From assembly GCA_014380505.1 (NCBI GenBank), contig JACMJT010000531.1:1-6431 (forward strand): 6,431 nt of DNA. The letters are read 5' to 3'. This DNA comes from Hyphomicrobiales bacterium. GTDB lineage: Bacteria > Pseudomonadota > Alphaproteobacteria > Rhizobiales > Aestuariivirgaceae. Numbering within the stretch: position 1 is the first letter of the stretch; every line of letters starts with the position of its first letter. The translations under genes were made by a program, and so were the position numbers. Of the stretch, positions 1 to 4,801 are shown piece after piece. Below the pieces are notes generated by a model, which made no database searches, was not told the DNA's origin, and saw only the letters and a list, made by a program, of their open reading frames with translations.

Positions 1-242
1 GCCTTGTCCGAAAGCTCGTCATTGCCGGCCTTCAGCAGGAAGGCATCGAGGCCGCCCCTGTGTTCCACCGTTTTCAGCGCGATGGCACTGATGCGGAAAC
101 GATAGGTGAGGCCCATCGCGTCGCTGATCAGGCTGACATTGCACAGGTTCGGCATGAACCGCCGCCTGGTCTTGTTGTTGGCATGGCTGACATTATTGCC
201 TGCCAGCGCGTCTTTACCTGTCAATTCACAACGGCGAGCCAT
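1..242 (-). CDS. rpmB: 50S ribosomal protein L28 (partial, C-terminus beyond window edge)
   Basis: Structural protein of the large ribosomal subunit. Read on the minus strand from the ATG at 242-240, 80 codons are visible and the frame runs off the left edge, so the C-terminal end (roughly 15-20 residues in relatives) is missing. The protein begins [10 protein letters not shown], followed by the family signature [14 protein letters not shown] (residues 16-29), PNLC (31-34) and [12 protein letters not shown] (59-70), all characteristic of alphaproteobacterial L28. Only Cys5 and Cys34 are visible, so this is not the four-cysteine zinc-ribbon form. The start is supported by a GGAG ribosome-binding site (250-253) seven bases upstream and by a good promoter further out. 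It is divergently transcribed from the helicase gene. The identification is near certain. Confidence 0.97.
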   Translation of the reverse strand, partial: MARRCELTGKDALAGNNVSHANNKTRRRFMPNLCNVSLISDAMGLTYRFRISAIALKTVEHRGGLDAFLLKAGNDELSDK

Positions 243-249
243 TGTCACG

Positions 250-253
250 CTCC
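250..253 (-). promoter_or_regulatory. Ribosome-binding site of rpmB
   Basis: On the minus strand GGAG lies seven bases before the ATG at 242. It fixes the rpmB start. Confidence 0.8.
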
Positions 254-300
254 ACATATAAATATCGTGAGGGCCGGAATCCTGATGGCTCCAGCCCGGT

Positions 301-336
301 CGCGGTGTCTATAGAAGCGCAGACTCGGTAGGTCAA
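301..336 (-). promoter_or_regulatory. Sigma70-type promoter of rpmB
   Basis: On the minus strand a -35 element TTGACC (336-331) and a -10 element TATAGA (313-308) are separated by exactly 17 bases. Transcription would start near 301, giving a 5' leader of about 58 bases. The leading C before TTGAC also fits the alphaproteobacterial CTTGAC -35 preference. A GANTC methylation site (GAGTC on this strand, 326-322) lies inside the spacer, the position described for GcrA/CcrM-controlled promoters in Caulobacter. The promoter is read directly from sequence; GcrA control is inference. Confidence 0.75.
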
Positions 337-586
337 GCCGCGACCCGCGTTTCCGCAACTGGACGATTCCCATTTCGGCGCAAGTTGTTTAACGGGTGTC
401 TGCCAAATTTGGCCCCGCTTAATTCTGCACTCCGGCAATTGGTAGGTCGGGCCAGATCTACTGCTACATTTGGTGCGAACAGATCGGGAATCCCGGCGTT
501 TCTACGATTCGGCCATGGTCCGTTCCGCAAAGGGAACGCTTCCTTAACAAGCCGCGTTCAATTCGCCAGCGAGACGTCACGGACCA

Positions 587-610
587 TTAACCCTTGGGGG
601 CAGAGGTTAA
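587..610. repeat. Short inverted repeat TTAACC-N12-GGTTAA
   Basis: Two perfect 6-base arms separated by 12 bases lie in the rpmB/helicase intergenic region. The symmetry does not continue inward or outward. It could be an operator, but the arms are short and the spacing does not match the CtrA consensus TTAA-N7-TTAA. Function unknown. Confidence 0.35.
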
Positions 611-706
611 CGGCAACCCGGCACAAGGGCGAACAAACCAGCCACCTTGGTAGGGAGTAGCGATCCGGAACACCACTCGAAACCAGCCGTTCGGCTGTGG
701 AACAAA

Positions 707-737
707 GCCTGAATCGGGACGGGACACCGATTCGGGC
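707..737 (+). repeat. 11-bp hairpin in the helicase upstream region
   Basis: GCCTGAATCGG (707-717) pairs with CCGATTCGGGC (727-737) around a 9-base loop. There are eleven pairs including one G-U, which forms only in the plus-strand transcript; on the minus strand it would be an A-C mismatch. There is no T-run after it, so it is not an intrinsic terminator. It ends 111 bases before the helicase ATG and could be a leader structure or a DNA operator. Each arm contains a GANTC site. Confidence 0.5.
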
Positions 738-759
738 GGGATTCGTTCTGCTTTGAATC
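711..759. promoter_or_regulatory. Cluster of four GANTC (CcrM-type) methylation sites
   Basis: GAATC at 711-715, GATTC at 729-733, GATTC at 740-744 and GAATC at 755-759 lie within 49 bp upstream of the helicase. GANTC is the recognition sequence of CcrM, the cell-cycle adenine methyltransferase of Alphaproteobacteria. The motifs are seen directly; methylation and any regulatory role are inferred. Confidence 0.5.
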
Positions 760-760
760 C
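739..760 (+). repeat. 6-bp hairpin next to the 707-737 hairpin
   Basis: GGATTC (739-744) pairs with GAATCC (755-760) around a 10-base loop. Each arm contains a GANTC site. Because all four GANTC-containing arms share GAATC or GATTC, alternative pairings between this hairpin and the preceding one are possible. Confidence 0.4.
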
Positions 761-848
761 ATTTGCTAACATGGCGTCCCCGCGGCGGCATTTCCGCTTG
801 ACCTGACTGTTTCCCGACCCCAAGTCTGGCCAAAGACAGCCATCTCCC

Positions 849-3782
849 ATGCCACCCGTTCGAAACGTCACCGCCGTGTTGGGACCCACCAACACAGGCA
901 AGACTCACCTCGCGGTTGAGCGCATGCTCGCCCATGGCGGCGGCATGATCGGCCTGCCCCTCAGGCTCCTAGCCCGTGAAATTTATGACCGGGTGCGCTT
1001 GCGCGCGGGCGACGCCGCGGTGGCGCTGATCACTGGCGAAGAAAAAATTATTCCCGCCAACCCTCGCTACTGGGTGTCCACCGTCGAGGCCATGCCCGCC
1101 GATATCGATGTACCGTTTCTGGCAATCGATGAAGTTCAGCTCTGCGCCGATTTCGAGCGTGGCCACATTTTTACCGACCGGGTGTTGCACCGCCGGGGCC
1201 GCGAGGAAACCATGCTGCTGGGTGCCGCCACCATGCGGCCCATCCTCGAAAAACTTCTGCCGGGCACATCTTTCGTGTCGCGGCCGCGCTTTTCCAAACT
1301 CACCTATGCGGGCCACAGGAAGATCACGCGGCTCCCGGGCCGATCCGCCATCGTCGCCTTCTCGGCAGAGACGGTCTACGCCGTGGCTGAACTGATCCGC
1401 AGGCAGCGTGGCGGCGCCGCGGTCGTTCTCGGCGCCCTGTCGCCGCGCACCCGCAACGCGCAAGTGGCCCTCTATCAGTCCGGCGATGTCGACTACATCG
1501 TGGCAACCGACGCAATCGGCATGGGTCTCAACATGGATGTCGACCACGTGGCTTTCGCCGCCACTCGAAAATTCGATGGCTTTCAGCACCGCACTCTCAA
1601 TCCCGGTGAACTGGGCCAAGTGGCGGGCCGCGCCGGCCGCTTTCTCAACGATGGCACCTTCGGCGTCACCGCCGATGCGGACCTGTTCGATGCCGAAACC
1701 GTCGAGCGGCTGGAAAACCACCGCTTCGAGCCGGTGCGCGTTCTCCAATGGCGCAACCGCGATCTCAACTTCGCAACATTGGATCGCCTGCGGCTGAGCC
1801 TCGGTTCACCACCGAAACGCGATGGCCTCACCCGCGCCCAGTCCGGTCCCGACGTAATGGCACTGGAGGCAATGGCTCGCGATAGTGAAATCGTTGATCT
1901 TGCGGCAAGCCCCAAGGATGTTCAGCGACTGTGGGAAGTCTGCCAGATCCCCGACTACCGCAACATCTCGAACTCCGAACATGCGAACCTTGTGGCGTGT
2001 GTGTTCCGGTTCCTGCAAACCGGCCGCGGTTTCATCGACGAGGACTGGTTTTCCCGCCAGCTCAAACATTGCGATGTGTCCGAAGGCGATCTCGATACGC
2101 TTTCCAACCGCATCGCCCATGTCCGCACCTGGACCTTCATTGCCAACCGTGGCGATTGGCTCGAGGCACCCATCTATTGGCAATCCGCTGCCCGCGCGAT
2201 AGAGGACAAGCTATCGGACGCCTTGCATGAACGGCTGACACAGCGTTTTATCGACCGCCGCACCAGTGTTCTGATGAAGCGCCTCGCGGGTAAGGAAGAA
2301 TTGATGTCGACTGTTGAAGACGATGGCGCCCTTCGGGTTGAAGGCGAGTATGTGGGGCGGATCAAGGGATTTCACTTCATACCCGATGGCGTTGCCGAAG
2401 GAACCGAAGCCCGCACCCTGAAGGCCGCGGCCCTCCAGGCCGTCGCCGCCGAGATCGCGGCCCGCGCCAAAGCCGTGGCCGTCTCCGCCGATCCCGATCT
2501 CAAGCTCACTCGCGATGGCCAGATCCTGTGGAACCATGCCGCCATCGGCAGGATCGAGGCCGGAAGCTCGCTTCTCAAGCCCCGCGCCGTCGTCAGCGCC
2601 GGCGATCAGCTCTCGGGCACAGACCGTGACGAGGTCCAGGCGCGTTTGCAAAAATTCCTCGACCGCCATGTCGCCGCAACGCTGGAACCTCTGATCAAGC
2701 TCGAAGAGGGCGAGGGCCTCGATGGCATTGCCCGCGGCATCGCCTTCCGTCTGGTGGAAAACCTTGGCGTGCTGCCGCGCGAACAAGTAGCCACGGAAGT
2801 TAAGTCCCTGAGCCAGGACGACCGCGCCAAACTCCGCGGTTTCGGCATCCGTTTTGGGGCTTTCCATCTGTTCGTGCCGGCCCTGCTCAAACCCGCAGCC
2901 ACTGAACTGCGTCTGCTGCTTTGGGCACTCCAGCTCCAAAAAGACGGCAAACTCGAACTCGGAGCATTGCCCCAACCACCGGGCCAAGGCCTTACCTCCG
3001 CAATCTTCGACCGCGCCACGCCGCGCGGCTTCTACGGCATTTGCGGATATCGGATTTGCGGCAACCGCGTGGTTCGCATCGACATGCTGGAACGGCTAGC
3101 CGATCTGGTGCGCGAGCGAGTGTTCTGGCGTCCGCGCTTTCCCGAAGAACCCCGCCCGGCGGGCTCCGCCGAGGGTGGGGGCTTCACCATCGTCGCCGAC
3201 ATGATGTCGCTGGTGGGCTGTTCCGGCGAGGAGTTCCAGGGAATCCTTCGCAGCCTGGATTTCCGCATGCAGAAGAAGAAAATAAAACGGCCTGTGGTAA
3301 CCCAGGTCGTCGCCGATACGGTGCCGGAGGCTGCGGAAATGCTTGCCGAGCCGGTTCCGGAACCGGCGCCCGAGTTGATTGCTATCGACCCGGTACCGGC
3401 AACTGAACCGTTGGCGGATATCGTGGTGGCGGCCGAACAACCTGCCCCTGCCAACGCACCAATGGAAGAAATCGAAATCGAGGTCTGGTGGCCAAAAGAC
3501 ACTGGACCTTTCCGCCACCGGGCCGAGAAGCAGGCACGGCGCCCCACCCCTGCCAAGTCCCTCGCGGAGCAGAAACCCGCCCCAAGCACCGATACGCAAC
3601 CGGAAGGCGAGCGCCCGCGCCGTGAGGGCCGGCGGCAGCGCGAGGGCAACAAACCCCCACGCCAGCATCAGGCCCCCATCCGAGAGGAACGTGTGGCCCG
3701 GCCGGAAAAGCCCGTGGACCCGGATTCACCCTTTGCAGTGCTCATGGCCCTAAAGGCGAAGATGGCAGGTAACAAAAACTGA
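849..3782 (+). CDS. SUV3-like superfamily 2 DEVQ-box ATP-dependent RNA helicase
   Basis: The 977-residue protein belongs to the alphaproteobacterial helicase family related to mitochondrial SUV3 (SUPV3L1), an ATP-driven RNA unwinder of the RNA-degradation machinery. Helicase motifs in order: I/Walker A GPTNTGKT (12-19), Ia-like GLPLRLLAREIY (35-46), II DEVQ (94-97), III GAATM (125-129), V ATDAIGMGLN (219-228), VI QVAGRAGR (257-264). After the motor core comes a long family-specific middle and C-terminal part up to about residue 808, including LVGCSGEEFQGILRSLDFR (788-806). Residues about 815-955 are low complexity, first Pro/Ala/Glu-rich and then strongly basic, probably disordered. The protein ends with DSPFAVLMALKAKM (959-972), a short segment I recall as conserved in relatives. 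The ATG at 849 places Walker A at residue 12, as in the family, and the frame is closed upstream by TGA at 804-806. No clear ribosome-binding site precedes it. Its substrate here is inferred from family. Confidence 0.93.
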   Translation: MPPVRNVTAVLGPTNTGKTHLAVERMLAHGGGMIGLPLRLLAREIYDRVRLRAGDAAVALITGEEKIIPANPRYWVSTVEAMPADIDVPFLAIDEVQLCADFERGHIFTDRVLHRRGREETMLLGAATMRPILEKLLPGTSFVSRPRFSKLTYAGHRKITRLPGRSAIVAFSAETVYAVAELIRRQRGGAAVVLGALSPRTRNAQVALYQSGDVDYIVATDAIGMGLNMDVDHVAFAATRKFDGFQHRTLNPGELGQVAGRAGRFLNDGTFGVTADADLFDAETVERLENHRFEPVRVLQWRNRDLNFATLDRLRLSLGSPPKRDGLTRAQSGPDVMALEAMARDSEIVDLAASPKDVQRLWEVCQIPDYRNISNSEHANLVACVFRFLQTGRGFIDEDWFSRQLKHCDVSEGDLDTLSNRIAHVRTWTFIANRGDWLEAPIYWQSAARAIEDKLSDALHERLTQRFIDRRTSVLMKRLAGKEELMSTVEDDGALRVEGEYVGRIKGFHFIPDGVAEGTEARTLKAAALQAVAAEIAARAKAVAVSADPDLKLTRDGQILWNHAAIGRIEAGSSLLKPRAVVSAGDQLSGTDRDEVQARLQKFLDRHVAATLEPLIKLEEGEGLDGIARGIAFRLVENLGVLPREQVATEVKSLSQDDRAKLRGFGIRFGAFHLFVPALLKPAATELRLLLWALQLQKDGKLELGALPQPPGQGLTSAIFDRATPRGFYGICGYRICGNRVVRIDMLERLADLVRERVFWRPRFPEEPRPAGSAEGGGFTIVADMMSLVGCSGEEFQGILRSLDFRMQKKKIKRPVVTQVVADTVPEAAEMLAEPVPEPAPELIAIDPVPATEPLADIVVAAEQPAPANAPMEEIEIEVWWPKDTGPFRHRAEKQARRPTPAKSLAEQKPAPSTDTQPEGERPRREGRRQREGNKPPRQHQAPIREERVARPEKPVDPDSPFAVLMALKAKMAGNKN

Positions 3783-3783
3783 C

Positions 3784-4077
3784 GTGGACGACAATGCCCG
3801 CCAGCGCATCGACAAATGGCTCTGGTTCGCCCGGATCGCCAAATCGAGGCCTCTCGCCTCGGGGTTGGTCGAAGCGGGGCATGTCCGTATCAATCGCAAC
3901 AAGGTGACGAAACCCGCACACTCCGTGGGCCCGGGCGATGTCCTTACCATCGCCATCCATGGCCACGTCCGCGTCCTCAAAGTGCTCGCTTGCGGTGCGC
4001 GCCGGGAGTCGGCACCGGTTGCTCAAGCCCTCTATGAGGCGGCCGCCATGACAAATTCGGATGGGCCAGCACCGTAA
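3784..4077 (+). CDS. S4-domain RNA-binding protein, Hsp15 (HslR)-like
   Basis: A 97-residue protein starting at GTG 3784, two bases after the last base of the helicase stop, which suggests translational coupling. No in-frame ATG lies near the start, and the nearest purine-rich stretch (AGG at 3767-3769) is rather far upstream. Residues 8-50 ([37 protein letters not shown]) form the S4 RNA-binding fold. The C-terminal part, with [14 protein letters not shown] (residues about 72-85), matches the region after S4 in Escherichia coli Hsp15. That protein binds 50S subunits carrying stranded peptidyl-tRNA and helps recycle them. The ribosome-rescue role here is by homology only. Its position between an RNA helicase and fdxA is a recurrent alphaproteobacterial arrangement as I recall it. 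Confidence 0.88.
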   Translation: MDDNARQRIDKWLWFARIAKSRPLASGLVEAGHVRINRNKVTKPAHSVGPGDVLTIAIHGHVRVLKVLACGARRESAPVAQALYEAAAMTNSDGPAP

Positions 4078-4144
4078 AAAGAGGGTGCAACCGGCACCGG
4101 AACTTGCTAGATATTCGTTCGGTATAAAGAACGGCCTGACCTTC

Positions 4145-4483
4145 ATGACCTACATCGTCAACGACAACTGCATCAAGTGCAAATACATGGATTGCGTGGA
4201 AGTCTGCCCCGTGGACTGTTTCTACGAGGGCGAGAACATGCTGGTGATCCATCCGGACGAATGCATCGATTGCGGCGTTTGCGAGCCCGAATGCCCCGTC
4301 GATGCCATTAAGCCCGACACCGAACCGGGTCTTGAATCCTGGCTCAAGATCAATACGGAATACGCCACCAAGTGGCCCAATATTACGATCAAACGCGAGG
4401 CCCCCGCCGACGCCAAGGAATTTGAAGGTGTCGCGGGCAAGTTCGAGAAGTATTTCTCAGCCGAACCGGGCGAAGGCGACTGA
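4145..4483 (+). CDS. fdxA: Seven-iron ferredoxin FdxA ([3Fe-4S][4Fe-4S])
   Basis: A soluble electron-transfer protein of 112 residues, the usual length for alphaproteobacterial FdxA. It has nine cysteines at 9, 12, 17, 21, 25, 40, 43, 46 and 50, the same spacing as Azotobacter vinelandii ferredoxin I shifted by one residue. By that template Cys9, Cys17 and Cys50 hold the [3Fe-4S] cluster, and Cys21, Cys40, Cys43 and Cys46 hold the [4Fe-4S] cluster. Cys12 and Cys25 remain free. The four-residue gap between Cys12 and Cys17 is the mark of the 7Fe type. The start at ATG 4145 gives the standard MTYIV N-terminus. The frame is open back to an ATG at 4061, which would add 28 unrelated residues overlapping the S4 gene, so I reject that start. 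A weak AAGAACGG (4127-4134) may serve as ribosome-binding site. It lies 67 bases after the S4 gene and is probably in its operon. The redox partner is unknown. Confidence 0.95.
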   Translation: MTYIVNDNCIKCKYMDCVEVCPVDCFYEGENMLVIHPDECIDCGVCEPECPVDAIKPDTEPGLESWLKINTEYATKWPNITIKREAPADAKEFEGVAGKFEKYFSAEPGEGD

Positions 4484-4566
4484 TCCCCATTTTTGCCGGG
4501 TCAGTCATGTTTTCACCGCAAGCAGCGTTCCAACATTGCAATAGCGTTAACCTTTTCCGCTGCAAT

Positions 4567-4604
4567 TCTCCGCATGCGACGTAATATTACGCCGTACACG
4601 GAGA
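4567..4604. repeat. 38-bp imperfect palindrome, candidate operator upstream of carD
   Basis: Outer arms TCTCCG (4567-4572) and CGGAGA (4599-4604) share the same centre (between 4585 and 4586) as a perfect 12-bp core CGTAATATTACG (4580-4591). Across the two 19-base halves, 15 positions match and all four differences are transitions. The centre lies about 62 bases before the predicted carD transcription start, a typical class I activator position. No T-run follows, so it is a poor terminator. The binding protein is unknown. Confidence 0.5.
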
Positions 4605-4612
4605 TGTGGTGC

Positions 4613-4641
4613 TTTAAAATTCACTAAACTTGTGTTATATT
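4613..4641 (+). promoter_or_regulatory. Extended -10 promoter, probably of carD
   Basis: The -35 element TTTAAA (4613-4618) and -10 element TATATT (4636-4641, five of six consensus bases) are 17 bases apart. TGT (4633-4635) directly before the -10 box makes it an extended -10 promoter. Transcription would start near 4648, leaving a leader of about 154 bases before carD. This is the best promoter-like sequence between fdxA and carD. Confidence 0.6.
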
Positions 4642-4677
4642 GATTTCAATGAGCATGACGACCTAGCCGATGGGTGA

Positions 4678-4703
4678 CCGGGCCACACAGCTCGGATTTT
4701 TTT
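4678..4703 (+). terminator. Intrinsic terminator-like hairpin in the carD leader (possible attenuator)
   Basis: CCGGGC (4678-4683) pairs with GCTCGG (4690-4695) around a CACACA loop, six pairs including one G-U, followed by A and seven Ts (4697-4703). The shape is that of a Rho-independent terminator. It lies downstream of the predicted carD promoter, so it could be an attenuator, or simply the terminator of the helicase-S4-fdxA operon. The arm CCGGGC can instead pair perfectly with GCCCGG at 4705-4710, which would exclude the terminator fold. Confidence 0.5.
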
Positions 4704-4791
4704 CGCCCGGACGGTGCATAAATGGCGAAACCAAGTGGAATCCGCCGTTTTGCCGCAATAATCGGGTAGATCCTTGAATATGTGAAAGGCG

Positions 4792-4796
4792 TAGGA
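4792..4796 (+). promoter_or_regulatory. Ribosome-binding site of carD, fixing the long form
   Basis: TAGGA at 4792-4796 lies five bases before the ATG at 4802. It supports translation from this ATG and therefore the unusual N-terminal extension. Confidence 0.75.
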
Positions 4797-4801
4797 CAAA
4801 A

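Larger units (their letters stand above)
243..848. other. Divergent intergenic region rpmB / helicase, no convincing gene
   Basis: These 606 bases hold no open frame with a believable start and family resemblance. They contain the rpmB leader and promoter (243-336, minus), nine GANTC motifs (277, 322, 365, 488, 506, 711, 729, 740, 755), an inverted repeat TTAACC-N12-GGTTAA (587-610), a 6-bp hairpin (521-538), a 5-bp hairpin with a four-base loop (684-697), and two stronger hairpins (707-737, 739-760). A promoter for the helicase is not obvious. The best -10 candidate is TAACAT (767-772), which lacks a good -35 but has the GANTC site at 755 about 8 bases upstream. No ribosome-binding site precedes the helicase start. 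In some Rhizobiales I recall a DUF3108 protein gene at this position; none is recognisable here. Confidence 0.7.
4484..4801. other. Regulatory intergenic region fdxA / carD
   Basis: No gene is supported in these 318 bases. In order they hold a 38-bp imperfect palindrome (4567-4604), an extended -10 promoter (4613-4641), a terminator-like hairpin with seven Ts (4678-4703) followed by a competing arm GCCCGG (4705-4710), one GANTC site (4738-4742), and the carD ribosome-binding site (4792-4796). The stretch 4580-4650 is clearly more AT-rich than the neighbouring genes. No terminator is seen directly behind fdxA, so the hairpin at 4678 may also stop readthrough from that operon. Confidence 0.7.

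Noticed and set aside
521..538. Hairpin CGTTCC/GGAACG as a terminator
   Set aside because: Only six pairs, no T-run on either strand, and no gene ending nearby.
587..610. CtrA box
   Set aside because: The TTAA elements are separated by 16 bases, not the 7 of the CtrA consensus, so a CtrA call is not justified.
385..660. Open frame of 91 codons on the plus strand in the intergenic region
   Set aside because: It starts at TTG without a ribosome-binding site, has no recognisable family, and the region is full of regulatory-type motifs. It is probably fortuitous.
771..806. In-frame 11-codon upstream ORF before the helicase (ATG to TGA)
   Set aside because: No ribosome-binding site and no run of a regulatory codon beyond three arginines. 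It may not even be in the transcript.
969..1748. Long minus-strand open frame inside the helicase gene (also 2211-2987)
   Set aside because: These are antisense shadows of a GC-rich gene whose plus-strand product has all helicase motifs; their translations show no family features.
4103..4128. Separate promoter for fdxA (TTGCTA and TATAAA)
   Set aside because: The two elements are only 13 bases apart, and other pairings match the consensus poorly. Co-transcription with the S4 gene is simpler.
4580..4591. TAATATTAC inside the palindrome, identical to the nick-site nonanucleotide of geminivirus and CRESS-virus origins
   Set aside because: No Rep gene, iterons or other viral sequence nearby. 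It is a natural by-product of an AT-rich palindromic core.
4649..4666. Five-codon ORF starting at the predicted carD transcription start
   Set aside because: Too short to judge, and the transcription start is only inferred.
4670..4777. 35-codon ORF spanning the terminator-like hairpin in the carD leader
   Set aside because: No ribosome-binding site and no recognisable features; it overlaps the hairpin and its competing arm.
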